IMG/VR virus record: IMGVR_UViG_3300046492_000043
Span: 1 to 20,225 of that record
Source: a virus
Strand: one strand, 5' to 3'
DNA length: 20,225 bases
Below the pieces are notes generated by a model that made no database searches, had not been told where the DNA came from, and was given only the letters and a program-made list of their open reading frames with translations. The position numbers and the translations under genes were made by a program. Each line of letters begins with the position of its first letter. Within the stretch, counting starts at the first letter, position 1. Shown in pieces: positions 7,685 through 14,276 of the stretch.

Positions 7685-7958
7685 GCTCGCAATGGTAGGA
7701 GTTGGAATTGCCCTCCTATCCGGTTGTACAAAAACAATCACTGTAGAAGTTCCACGGACCGTTGTAATTTCTGTTCCAAAGCCACTTATTAATTGTCCGG
7801 ACATCAATAAGTTCCCTAATCCGGATACCATGACAAACAAGCAGTTGGCCGACACGATTACGGATCTATATAAAAAGCATAAGGTTTGTAAAATCAATAT
7901 GAACAAGATCCAGGAATATGTGGATCAAGCTGTAAAGAACCAATCTCCTCAAAAATAA
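7668..7958 (+). CDS. Probable outer-membrane spanin lipoprotein (Rz1-like)
   Basis: The 96-residue precursor has a basic N-terminus (MRLTSK), a hydrophobic core and a lipobox LLSG|C with lipidated Cys20, giving a mature lipoprotein of about 77 aa. I chose the TTG at 7668 (AGAGG at 7654-7658 upstream) because the ATG at 7692 would leave no positive charge before the hydrophobic core. The mature part has VPRTVVISVPKPLINCP, then a helical segment and two cysteines (CP..., VCK) in a spacing I associate with Rz1-like lipoproteins of phages of alphaproteobacteria. It should reside in the outer membrane and pair with the coiled-coil protein at 3795-4133. Unusually, about 3.5 kb of sugar-nucleotide and DNA-modification genes separate the two. 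Confidence 0.75.
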   Translation: MRLTSKLAMVGVGIALLSGCTKTITVEVPRTVVISVPKPLINCPDINKFPNPDTMTNKQLADTITDLYKKHKVCKINMNKIQEYVDQAVKNQSPQK

Positions 7959-7961
7959 CTG

Positions 7962-7990
7962 TTTACATTCTTCGTAATTTAGAGTATATT
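7962..7990 (+). promoter_or_regulatory. Early sigma70-like promoter P1
   Basis: -35 TTTACA (7962-7967), 17-nt spacer, -10 TATATT (7985-7990). The spacer contains GTAATTTAGAG, shared in pattern with the promoters at 18610, 19011 and 19547. Transcription would start near 7997 and read the 8019 gene, whose GGAGG site is at 8009-8013. Confidence 0.85.
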
Positions 7991-8018
7991 GAAACATATT
8001 CAAATTACGGAGGATTTA

Positions 8019-8171
8019 ATGCCACCACTCGATTGTGATAAAGAGCACGATGGTCAGTACGAAGCTCGTGAAGCCTATCTTGAACGATTAGAAGCTGATG
8101 TAGGTGACGAACCTGCGACTGATTATTGGGATGATTGGGCAACAGAAGACATGCAGTGGGAGGATGAATAA
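8019..8171 (+). CDS. Small acidic early protein, 50 aa
   Basis: This is the first gene after promoter P1. The start is the ATG at 8019, with GGAGG at 8009-8013. A longer reading from a TTG at 7989 would begin inside the -10 box and is discarded. The product (MPPLDCDKEHDGQYEAREAY...) is very acidic with a Trp-rich tail (DYWDDWATEDMQWEDE) and has no membrane segment. No family is recognised. Its TAA overlaps the next ATG (TAATG), so three small genes form a coupled early operon. A host-directed early function is plausible but not shown. Confidence 0.75.
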   Translation: MPPLDCDKEHDGQYEAREAYLERLEADVGDEPATDYWDDWATEDMQWEDE

Positions 8172-8365
8172 TGACCTGCAAAGAAGAGCGACGCACGATA
8201 ACAATATTCCATGAATATGAATTCGGCAAAGCTACCTCGTATGAACAACTGGATCAAATTGATGACGATTACGAGGATCGTATTTTCGCCGTCGCCGAGA
8301 AAAGAGATATTTTCGGTTACTTGAAGGGCTTTATCGTCACACTGAAAGAAGAGATAGCAGCATAA
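8171..8365 (+). CDS. Small early hypothetical protein, 64 aa
   Basis: The ORF is linked by 1-nt TAATG overlaps to both neighbours and has no strong ribosome binding site of its own, consistent with translational coupling. The protein MTCKEERRTITIFHEYEFGK... has a basic start, an acidic centre (YEQLDQIDDDYEDR) and a mixed C-terminal part, with one cysteine and no transmembrane segment. I recognise no domain. It is expressed from promoter P1. Confidence 0.72.
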   Translation: MTCKEERRTITIFHEYEFGKATSYEQLDQIDDDYEDRIFAVAEKRDIFGYLKGFIVTLKEEIAA

Positions 8366-8775
8366 TGGCTAAAGTAATTCTGGATGAAGAGTCATATTTT
8401 TGTCTTCCAGATCCGGACAAGAAAGTTTATCCCTTGTTCGAATCCAAGTGGGATGATACGAGTATTGCAAATGGAAATGGTTGGAACTTTTATACAAAGT
8501 CCGGTAAGAGGTTCGCGATGTACCGCTTCATCGACAATAAGAATCACATGTTTCCAGATATGGTTCAAAATCTCATAGATACATTGTGTTATCAACACTC
8601 TGATGTTTTTGCTCGCAATTGGTTGAGAATGACTATGTACTATTGTGGAATCCGGATATATAATAACGAATATAGAGACCGTTCTTTTCCTGGTATGACT
8701 TCGAAAGATGACCGCCGGATCGATAAAGAATGTCTCGATTTCGTCCAAAATTGGAAAGGAAGTTTCCATGGTTAG
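8365..8775 (+). CDS. Early hypothetical protein, 136 aa
   Basis: The start ATG overlaps the preceding stop (TAATG). The 136-residue protein begins MAKVILDEESYFCLPDPDKK and is rich in aromatic residues (WNFYTKSGKRFAMYRFIDN, MTMYYCGIRIY), suggesting a compact globular fold. It has three cysteines without zinc-finger spacing and no membrane segment. I recognise no family. It overlaps the metallophosphoesterase gene by 8 nt and belongs to the P1 operon. Confidence 0.75.
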   Translation: MAKVILDEESYFCLPDPDKKVYPLFESKWDDTSIANGNGWNFYTKSGKRFAMYRFIDNKNHMFPDMVQNLIDTLCYQHSDVFARNWLRMTMYYCGIRIYNNEYRDRSFPGMTSKDDRRIDKECLDFVQNWKGSFHG

Positions 8776-9358
8776 ATATATCGGAGATATTCATGCCAAT
8801 TTTAAGAATTGGCTAGCGATTACTGACGGTGCTGAAGAGTCAGTGCAAGTTGGCGACTATGGTATTGGCTTTCGGCAGCCTCCATATGGTTCTTTTGCTC
8901 CATCGAATCATCGTTTCATTCGTGGAAACCACGATGATCCGATTCGTTGTAAAGGCGAATCTAACTACATCGAAGATGGTACTATCGAGGGAGACATCAT
9001 GTACGTTGGTGGTGCTCTTTCTATCGATCGTGCTTATCGGACTGAAGGTCGTGATTGGTGGAGAGATGAAGAACTATCTTACGATCAGTTCAACGATATA
9101 CTAGACATCTACGCAGACCAGAAGCCAAAAATGATGGTGACTCATGAGTGCCCAGACTACGTGGCTACATGCATGATGTCTCATTATCGTCTCACAAAGT
9201 TCAACGACAAGTCAATCACGAGACAAGCTTTTGATGCGATGTGGGACATCCACATGCCAGAAATTTGGATATTTGGTCACTGGCACCTAAATTATGATCA
9301 GAAAATCGGAGACACGAGATTCATCTGTCTCAACATTGAGGAGTATATAGACATATGA
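8768..9358 (+). CDS. Calcineurin-like metallophosphoesterase
   Basis: The 196-residue protein carries the full set of metallophosphoesterase motifs: GDIHANF (Asp7, His9), GDYG (Asp30), GNHDD (Asn54, His55), TH (His126) and GHWH (170-173). These bind a two-metal centre that hydrolyses phosphate mono- or diesters. Phage members include serine/threonine phosphatases of the lambda type and nucleotide phosphodiesterases; the substrate cannot be read from sequence. I use the ATG at 8768, because AAAGGA (8755-8760) is correctly spaced and the MVRYIGDIH start is typical. An extension to 8708 would lie inside the upstream gene. The stop overlaps the next gene (ATGA at 9355-9358). Expression from P1 early in infection suggests remodelling of host phosphorylation or nucleotide signals (inference). 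Confidence 0.88.
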   Translation: MVRYIGDIHANFKNWLAITDGAEESVQVGDYGIGFRQPPYGSFAPSNHRFIRGNHDDPIRCKGESNYIEDGTIEGDIMYVGGALSIDRAYRTEGRDWWRDEELSYDQFNDILDIYADQKPKMMVTHECPDYVATCMMSHYRLTKFNDKSITRQAFDAMWDIHMPEIWIFGHWHLNYDQKIGDTRFICLNIEEYIDI

Positions 9359-9582
9359 CACATCATGTTATTGACGCTACTTACGACGCAGTTCTTCGCG
9401 ACTGGTACAAAATTGAACTGGGAGATAAGTCAATTGTCTTCGGTCGCATTTATGAGGATAAGAAAGGTCGTTTCAACGACGGTGATCAGATTCGCACTTC
9501 TATGGTCATGAACCATGTTGGAGACATCGTTAGGACGTGTAACACGACTTATAAGCTGGAAAATCCTTATGAGCAGCTCTGA
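9355..9582 (+). CDS. Early hypothetical protein, 75 aa
   Basis: The start overlaps the phosphoesterase stop by 4 nt (ATGA), and the end overlaps the zinc-ribbon gene by 14 nt. The product MTHHVIDATYDAVLRDWYKIE... reads like a small beta-rich protein, with alternating hydrophobic residues in YKIELGDKSIVFGRIYED. The only cysteine is near the C-terminus, and there is no membrane segment. It resembles small phage proteins with paired strands but fits no family I can name. Confidence 0.72.
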   Translation: MTHHVIDATYDAVLRDWYKIELGDKSIVFGRIYEDKKGRFNDGDQIRTSMVMNHVGDIVRTCNTTYKLENPYEQL

Positions 9583-9907
9583 GAAAAAGCCAATCAATCG
9601 GGAAGCGTATCCATTTTATGGGTATGCTCCTGGTGATTACATGGGAAGATGTAACACCTGTGAAACAGAGATGTGGAATGTTGACAAACACGCTTACCAT
9701 TGCATTGATTGTGCTGTCATTCAAGCTAAGAAAACAATTGACAACCTTAACCAGGTAATCGCCAGTAATGTCCGTCGCGACACTGTGCATACGACTTACC
9801 TAACGGGAGAAGAGTACGATACGCTTCAGGAAGCCCTGGCAAACCCTACAAAGCCTACTCAGAAATTAATTGATCTGTTTCGAAAAAAGACGTTTACATC
9901 GATCTAA
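9569..9907 (+). CDS. Zinc-ribbon protein with DUF1778-like tail
   Basis: The chosen start is ATG 9569, giving 112 aa; a longer frame from 9515 lies inside the upstream gene. Residues from about 24 hold CNTC...HCIDC, two CxxC knuckles 16 residues apart that should bind zinc, preceded by YAPGDYMGR. This looks like the small zinc-binding proteins common in phages. The C-terminal segment LTGEEYDTLQEALANPTKPTQKLIDLFRKK resembles the ending of DUF1778-type antitoxin proteins (the DxALENPPxPNxxLxxL pattern). A nucleic-acid or protein-binding role is likely but undetermined. The last 15 bases contain the -35 of promoter P2. Confidence 0.76.
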   Translation: MSSSEKKPINREAYPFYGYAPGDYMGRCNTCETEMWNVDKHAYHCIDCAVIQAKKTIDNLNQVIASNVRRDTVHTTYLTGEEYDTLQEALANPTKPTQKLIDLFRKKTFTSI

Positions 9908-9921
9908 GAATATGATAATAT
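9893..9921 (+). promoter_or_regulatory. Early sigma70-like promoter P2
   Basis: -35 TTTACA (9893-9898), overlapping the end of the upstream gene. A 17-nt spacer leads to TAATAT (9916-9921), with an overlapping alternative GATAAT (9914-9919). It lacks the GTAATTTAG spacer pattern of P1, P3 and P5. It should drive the DUF932 gene, whose AAGGAG site is at about 9937-9942. Confidence 0.75.
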
Positions 9922-9950
9922 CTTCTTATTAACAAAAAGGAGACTACATC

Positions 9951-10892
9951 ATGCACAATATCGAAATGATTGATGGTAAACCTTCTATCGCGTATGCCGG
10001 CGAAACTCCTTGGCACGGTCTCGGAAAAAATGTCCGGGACGATCTCACTCCAGAACAAATGCTGGAAGAAGCACTTCTCAATTGGGAAGTCACAAAATCT
10101 CCGGTCTTCGTGAAGATTGGAAATAAAGACGTCCCAACCGGTCGGCAAGCTCTCGTTCGTAGCTCTGATGATAAAGTCCTTGACATTGTCGGAAAGGGAT
10201 GGGAACCTGTCCAGAACGCCGAAGCCTTCGGTTTCTTCCACGACTTCATCATGGCAGGAAAGATGAAGATGCACACTGCCGGTTCTCTCGATGGTGGAAA
10301 GATGGTATGGGCACTGGCTGAAATCAATGATGGATTTACCGTCTTCGGTAAGGACAAGATTGAAGGTTACCTGCTCTTCTCAAATCCTCACCAGTACGGA
10401 AAGAGCATTGACATTCGACTCACTCCAATCCGGGTCGTCTGCCAGAACACCCTCTCAATGTCTCTTAAAGGTAAGGGTGACGTTCAAGTTTCTCTGAACC
10501 ACCGGTCGAAGTTTGATGCGAACCTCGTCAAAGAGACCCTGGGTATCTCTCACAACAAGCTCGACGCCTACAAGGAAACCGCAGAGTTTCTCGGATCGAA
10601 GCGGTACACGGATGAGAGCATCTCCGAATACATCAATTCAATCTTTCCAATCAATGCGAAGAAAGAAATGTCCACCGTTGGTAAGGTAGTCCGAGCTGCA
10701 GTAGAAACCCAGCCTGGAGCAGACATCGTGCCTGGCAGCTGGTGGAACGCCTTCAATGCCGTCACGTTCACGTCGGATCACGTACTTGGTAGAAGCCAAG
10801 ATACCCGACTACGCTCTTCCTGGTACGGTTCGGCCCGTGCTAGAAAGATAGCAGCCCTTAAGAAGGCTGTGGAATTCGCAGAAGCCGCATAG
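9951..10892 (+). CDS. DUF932 (phage/plasmid-like, TIGR03299 type) protein
   Basis: The 313-residue protein begins with a segment typical of the phage/plasmid-like DUF932 family, with GETPWHGLGK at about 17-26. It continues with VPTGRQALVRSSDDKVLDIVGKGW, LFSNPHQYGKSIDIRLTPIRVVCQNT and the C-terminal WWNAFNAVTFTSDHVLG, all family hallmarks as I recall them. The biochemical role is not established; family members often occur on phages and plasmids near replication or anti-restriction genes. It has its own strong early promoter (P2), a good AAGGAG site and a terminator directly after the stop, so it is a monocistronic, probably highly expressed early unit. By eye its GC content is higher than that of neighbouring genes, which may reflect strong expression or later acquisition. 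Confidence 0.85.
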   Translation: MHNIEMIDGKPSIAYAGETPWHGLGKNVRDDLTPEQMLEEALLNWEVTKSPVFVKIGNKDVPTGRQALVRSSDDKVLDIVGKGWEPVQNAEAFGFFHDFIMAGKMKMHTAGSLDGGKMVWALAEINDGFTVFGKDKIEGYLLFSNPHQYGKSIDIRLTPIRVVCQNTLSMSLKGKGDVQVSLNHRSKFDANLVKETLGISHNKLDAYKETAEFLGSKRYTDESISEYINSIFPINAKKEMSTVGKVVRAAVETQPGADIVPGSWWNAFNAVTFTSDHVLGRSQDTRLRSSWYGSARARKIAALKKAVEFAEAA

Positions 10893-10898
10893 CAAACT

Positions 10899-10923
10899 GG
10901 GAGGGCTCCGGCCCTCTCCTTTT
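10899..10923 (+). terminator. Rho-independent terminator after the DUF932 gene
   Basis: GGGAGGGC (10899-10906) pairs with GCCCTCTCC-side bases (10911-10918, one G-U) around a TCCG tetraloop, followed by TTTT. It begins 7 nt after the stop codon. The exported-protein genes downstream show no promoter of their own, so it may act as a partial terminator. Confidence 0.8.
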
Positions 10924-10948
10924 CCCTGAAACTCAATGGAGATACAAA

Positions 10949-11254
10949 ATGAAAAAAGTTCTAATGTCTATCATCTTTATCTCCATTGCTTCTGCAGCTC
11001 ATGCAGAAGGATGGGAAAACCTCTCGAACTTGACTGATACCAAATTATCGGCAAGCCCAGTTTCCGCTAAAATTGGAGAAAAGGGTGCAAAGTGTATATT
11101 CGAACTTCTCTATCCTATCAAAGCAAACCACAACCTCAACAGTTATGTGTATGAGCTTGATGAAAATAGAATAGCATTCATCGTGAAGAACCCTAAGAGT
11201 GGTCATCGTTTTGAATGTACATCAAAATCATTCACAGAAACGATCAACTTTTAG
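10949..11254 (+). CDS. Small exported protein A, 101 aa (paralogue of next gene)
   Basis: MKKVLMSIIFISIASAAHA is a clear Sec signal peptide with likely cleavage AHA|EG, leaving a mature periplasmic protein of about 82 aa. The mature part begins EGWENLSNLTDTKL and has two cysteines (AKCIFEL and FECTS) that could form a disulfide in the periplasm. The next gene encodes a recognisable paralogue sharing W(D/E)NL(S/T)NLT, G-x-K-C-x-x-E-L, a Y-x-Y-x-(F/L)-(D)E strand and the second Cys-Thr. No known family is recognised. A GGAGAT site precedes the ATG. Phages use small exported proteins for superinfection exclusion (Imm- or Sp-like roles); that is inference. Confidence 0.82.
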   Translation: MKKVLMSIIFISIASAAHAEGWENLSNLTDTKLSASPVSAKIGEKGAKCIFELLYPIKANHNLNSYVYELDENRIAFIVKNPKSGHRFECTSKSFTETINF

Positions 11255-11264
11255 GAGAACTATC

Positions 11265-11576
11265 GTGAAGAAGCTAATAACAACGATCCTATTCATGACG
11301 ATGGCGTCTAGCGCCTTTGCAGGAGAGTGGGACAATCTTACAAACTTAACAAGTGAGTTTCTTGAAAAGAGCAACATTCAAGAAAAACTTGGTCAGGGCG
11401 GCTCCAAATGTGTCGCAGAGCTTGTTATGGGTATCCATATGAGGAACAAGTCTGACATTTATATCTATAAGTTCGATGAGGAAAACAATTCATTCCTCAT
11501 TCAATCGTCAGACGGTGTTGTCAGCAATGTATGTACAGCTGATGCGTTTACGCAGACAGTCAAGTTCGTACAGTAA
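11265..11576 (+). CDS. Small exported protein B, 103 aa
   Basis: The start is GTG at 11265: AGGAGA (11253-11258) is ideally spaced, and KKLITTILFMTMASSAFA is a typical signal peptide with cleavage AFA|GE. An in-frame ATG at 11199 would lie inside the upstream gene and spoil the signal peptide. The mature protein (about 84 aa) begins GEWDNLTNLTSEFLEK and shares the layout of the preceding gene product, including both cysteines (SKCVAEL, NVCTAD), so the pair arose by tandem duplication. It has no membrane anchor after cleavage and should be periplasmic. The function is unknown. The genes are 10 nt apart and probably cotranscribed. Confidence 0.83.
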   Translation: MKKLITTILFMTMASSAFAGEWDNLTNLTSEFLEKSNIQEKLGQGGSKCVAELVMGIHMRNKSDIYIYKFDEENNSFLIQSSDGVVSNVCTADAFTQTVKFVQ

Positions 11577-11591
11577 TAGGAGTTTTATATC

Positions 11592-11945
11592 ATGAACAAG
11601 ACACTTCTAATAGCTGTAGCAGCCGCTGTGATTTTCACTGGAACGAATGCAAATGCAGAACGCCGACCTGTTGGAGATGCTACATACGAAGACATGATTA
11701 AATCAGCCTACCTCGGTGATGACGTCGACAAATGTTTTATGAAGATACTAAGGGACTCTGTCGAAAACAAAACAGATGAAGGGCTGGAGTTCGAACTTAC
11801 CATGCAGGGAGTTCGCTTTTGGGATGCTTCCCGACCTGATGTAGAGAATATCATCTGTGGCACAAGTTCATTCAGGTACACAAGCCACGGAGTTCCTTTT
11901 GAATATCCATATCGAATTTACATTCAGATGGAAAAAGCCTGGTAA
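11592..11945 (+). CDS. Small exported protein C, 117 aa
   Basis: MNKTLLIAVAAAVIFTGTNANA is a Sec signal peptide with likely cleavage ANA|ER. The mature protein of about 95 aa has two cysteines (DKCFMKIL and IICGTSS), again suggesting one disulfide. It has charged helical and beta-like stretches (EFELTMQGVRFWD, YRIYIQMEKAW). It is not an obvious paralogue of the two preceding exported proteins, though it shares size, export and the two-cysteine plan. TAGGAG sits upstream of the ATG. The bidirectional terminator at 11967 ends the transcript. No family is recognised. Confidence 0.82.
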   Translation: MNKTLLIAVAAAVIFTGTNANAERRPVGDATYEDMIKSAYLGDDVDKCFMKILRDSVENKTDEGLEFELTMQGVRFWDASRPDVENIICGTSSFRYTSHGVPFEYPYRIYIQMEKAW

Positions 11946-11966
11946 TACCAAATTCCCCGTCGCATA

Positions 11967-11992
11967 GAAAAGGAGCCGAAAGGCTCCTTTTC
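11967..11992. terminator. Bidirectional terminator between converging early and late units
   Basis: GAAAAGGAGCC (11967-11977) and GGCTCCTTTTC (11982-11992) form a perfect 11-bp stem around a GAAA tetraloop. The A-run and T-run at the two ends give a U-tract on either strand. It therefore can end both the plus-strand exported-protein operon and the minus-strand gp23 transcript. Confidence 0.9.
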
Positions 11993-12016
11993 TTTAACTC
12001 AATCGAAACAACCAGA

Positions 12017-13309
12017 TTACTGGATGTTGGCGATAACGCTTCTACGATAATAGACGTTTGAGTTTTGCTGTAGAGTACCGTCTGAAGCTGTTGCACCCTT
12101 GCTGAATGGGTTAGCTACTAGACCGTAACGTGTCTTGAAGCCAATCTTAGGTGAGAAGCTGTCCTGACCAACTGCACGAACCATCTGAAGTGGGGTGTAA
12201 GGTGCGTAGTACATACCAGCATCCCATGATGATTGACCCTTGTAACCAAGAACGATGAAGTCAGATGTTGCATAAGGATCGATGTAAACCTTGATCTTAC
12301 CATTTAGAACACCAGCGAAAGTTACGCCTGTATCGTCAATGTTAAGTGATGCAGCAGCTTCGTTGAACTTAAGAACACCAGCCATTTGAAGAGCTGAGGC
12401 AACGTTTGAAGAAGTGATTAGGATGTTACCTTTACCACGACGTGTAGCTTTAGCAATCGCGTTAGCTTCTAGATCGATGTGGAAGTGTAGACCAGCAAAC
12501 TTTTCACCCATCCAACGACCGTTTGAGTCGGTATCGAGATCGAAAGTACCAGCAGTTGTTGTACCAGCTTGTGAACCGGCAACAGCTGTAAGGTAAACCA
12601 TACCAACGATTTCACGGTTGATTTCGGCGATTAGTTCTGTTGAAAGAACGTTTGATAGTTCTTTTTCAGCTTCTAGACCGTGGATTGCCTTAAGGTCTTG
12701 TGCGAATTCGTGGGTGTATTCAGCCTTTAGAGCTCTTGAACCAACGTTCACGTTAACCTTTTCAATGCTGATTGCCATTTCGGCGAAAGCTGAGTTACCA
12801 GCAGTACCTAGAGCTTCAGCCTGGGCTGTTGACATTGTACCAGCACGGTTGTAAGTTGTTGAGTCACCTGTTGGAACTGTACCTGTCTGACCACCACCTA
12901 GAGCAGTACCAGTACGGATAGTTGAGAAGGCAGTGTTAGCTTCCTGATAGAAGGCTTCGTTACCAGCTTGGTTAGCATAACGTGCACGCATTGCGAAGAT
13001 CTGACCAGTTGGACCAGACATTGGCTGTACGCCGCAGATATCATAAGCGATAAGATTTGGAGCTGAACGACGGATTAGGGAGATAAGAACTGGATCGTAG
13101 TTCTGTACACCACCGGTGTTGTTAGTTGGAGCAGCTTCCATAAGTGGATGCTGTACGCGTTCGAAAGCACCAGACTCATAAGCCTTTTCGGTATTTTCAA
13201 GAAGCTGAGCTGTTACGGCTCTACGTTCTGCGTCTTTAATTGCTGGTAGAGACTCGTCTTCTAGAAGAGGAAGCCACTTTTTGATGATGTCTGGGCTAAC
13301 TGTTGCCAT
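12017..13309 (-). CDS. 23: Major capsid protein gp23
   Basis: The 430-residue product matches T4 gp23: KWLPLLEDESLP near the N-terminus, IRRSAPNLIAYDICGVQPMSGPTGQ (T4: VRRAIPNLIAFDICGVQPMNSPTGQ), LKAEYTHEFAQDLKAIHGLEAE, FAGVLNGKIKVYIDPYA and MYYAPYTPL...GFKTRYGLVANPF. It forms the hexamers of the prolate head with an HK97-type fold. PLME|AAP places the gp21 prohead protease cleavage after Glu58 (T4 cleaves FLTE|A), giving a mature protein of 372 aa. At 430 aa it is shorter than T4 gp23 (521 aa) and lacks part of the variable insertions. An AGGAG site lies about 10 nt before the ATG, and an exact late promoter TATAAATA lies 37 nt upstream. No gp24 vertex gene follows in this window. Confidence 0.97.
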   Translation of the reverse strand: MATVSPDIIKKWLPLLEDESLPAIKDAERRAVTAQLLENTEKAYESGAFERVQHPLMEAAPTNNTGGVQNYDPVLISLIRRSAPNLIAYDICGVQPMSGPTGQIFAMRARYANQAGNEAFYQEANTAFSTIRTGTALGGGQTGTVPTGDSTTYNRAGTMSTAQAEALGTAGNSAFAEMAISIEKVNVNVGSRALKAEYTHEFAQDLKAIHGLEAEKELSNVLSTELIAEINREIVGMVYLTAVAGSQAGTTTAGTFDLDTDSNGRWMGEKFAGLHFHIDLEANAIAKATRRGKGNILITSSNVASALQMAGVLKFNEAAASLNIDDTGVTFAGVLNGKIKVYIDPYATSDFIVLGYKGQSSWDAGMYYAPYTPLQMVRAVGQDSFSPKIGFKTRYGLVANPFSKGATASDGTLQQNSNVYYRRSVIANIQ

Positions 13310-13332
13310 GTTAATTCAACTCCTTGTTGTAT

Positions 13333-13368
13333 TTTTGTCTTTTTATTATTTATAATTTTTAGTTATTT
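13333..13368 (-). repeat. Repeated late-promoter/leader sequence, copy 1
   Basis: Thirty-six bases around the gene 23 late promoter match 14277-14311 with one substitution and one single-base indel. The shared block spans the end of the upstream gene, the TATAAATA box and the start of the leader (AAAAAGACAAAA on the minus strand). Confidence 0.85.
13347..13354 (-). promoter_or_regulatory. Late promoter of gene 23
   Basis: The minus strand reads TATAAATA, an exact match to the T4 late promoter core, in the 49-nt gap between genes 22 and 23. It is embedded in a stretch almost identical to the one before gene 22. Confidence 0.85.
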
Positions 13369-14261
13369 GAACTCATTGAACGAGCTGCTTTGATGTACTG
13401 TGCCATACGGCTGTCAACAGGAGCGGCTACGTCTACTACCTTAACTTCTTCACTAAGCATATCTTCCTTTGCGGTGATAACCTTAGTAACTGATTCCTTT
13501 AGAACTTCTGCCTTTTTCTTGAAAGCATCAGCATCTCCAAAAGCAATGTTCTCAATTAGGGAAGCGAACTTCTCTTTTGATACATCGTCTAGGTCTTCAG
13601 TAAGACCGTCAAGGATTTCCTTACGCTTGAAAGACTCAACGAGCTTGTCACGAGCAATTACGTCCTTAGTAGTTTCGTCTAGGTGTGATTCGAGTTCAGC
13701 AACCTTAGCAGTTAGAGCTTCAACGATATCTGTCTTTTCGTCTGGAATATTGATGTTGTGTTCAGCAACTAGGTTGAATAGACCAGTCATAAGTGACTCA
13801 GCGATTTCACCCTTAATGCCGTTTGTTACAGCTAGTTGGTTGTCAGCAATCCACTTTTCTACGACTAGGTTAAGGTAATCATCAACCTGTTCAGCGAGAG
13901 TCTGTGTAGCTTCTTCTAGCTTTGTAGTGTATTCTGTTTCAAGAGTTTCTGAAAGTTCTGCACGAATAGCACTTTCCTTAGCTGAGATAGCACCTTCAAA
14001 AAGTGCGAAAGCTTTTTCCTGGAAATCTTCAGAAAGATCAGAACCAACGAATAGAATGTCTAGGTCTTCCTTACGAATTGCGCCAGCAGGAGAAACAGTA
14101 ACTTTTTCTTTCTTAGCAACTGAGTCGTCAGCTTCGGCATCGCCTTGCTTCTTGTCTAGTGGACGCTTAGCATGTGCATTTGCACCACCAGCTGGTGTTA
14201 CGTAATCAGCTGACTCAGAATCTGAATGTGTGCTCTTAGCTTCTTCAAGTTTCTTGCTCAT
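13359..14261 (-). CDS. 22: Prohead core scaffolding protein gp22
   Basis: The 300-residue protein sits between gp21 and gp23, as in T4, and has the expected character. It is highly charged and mostly helical, with a low-complexity N-terminal region rich in Ala, Lys and Asp, and long helices (ISAKESAIRAELSETLETEYTT). Many L/I-x-E motifs occur (for example LEEA at 5-8 and again near residue 115, LSE, LDE, LTE). gp22 forms the scaffold core inside the prohead and is then cut to small peptides by gp21, and those motifs are its cleavage signals. T4 gp22 is 269 aa. A GGAGA site lies 4 nt before the ATG, and TATAAATA lies about 30 nt upstream. The call rests on position and composition plus length more than on strict sequence identity. 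Confidence 0.9.
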   Translation of the reverse strand: MSKKLEEAKSTHSDSESADYVTPAGGANAHAKRPLDKKQGDAEADDSVAKKEKVTVSPAGAIRKEDLDILFVGSDLSEDFQEKAFALFEGAISAKESAIRAELSETLETEYTTKLEEATQTLAEQVDDYLNLVVEKWIADNQLAVTNGIKGEIAESLMTGLFNLVAEHNINIPDEKTDIVEALTAKVAELESHLDETTKDVIARDKLVESFKRKEILDGLTEDLDDVSKEKFASLIENIAFGDADAFKKKAEVLKESVTKVITAKEDMLSEEVKVVDVAAPVDSRMAQYIKAARSMSSNN

Positions 14262-14276
14262 AATTTCTCCTAATTA

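Noticed and set aside
7989-8018. N-terminal extension of the 8019 gene from a TTG
   Set aside because: The TTG is part of the -10 box of promoter P1, upstream of the expected transcript start. The ATG at 8019 has a proper GGAGG site.
9894-10357. Minus-strand open frames of 126-137 codons opposite the DUF932 gene
   Set aside because: No promoter, ribosome site or recognisable protein pattern. They result from the higher GC and codon use of the DUF932 gene.
12414-14205. Open frames on the plus strand antisense to genes 23 and 22 (up to 162 codons)
   Set aside because: They lack ribosome binding sites, have low-complexity Ser/Arg-rich translations and lie opposite clearly conserved structural genes. 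They are frame shadows.
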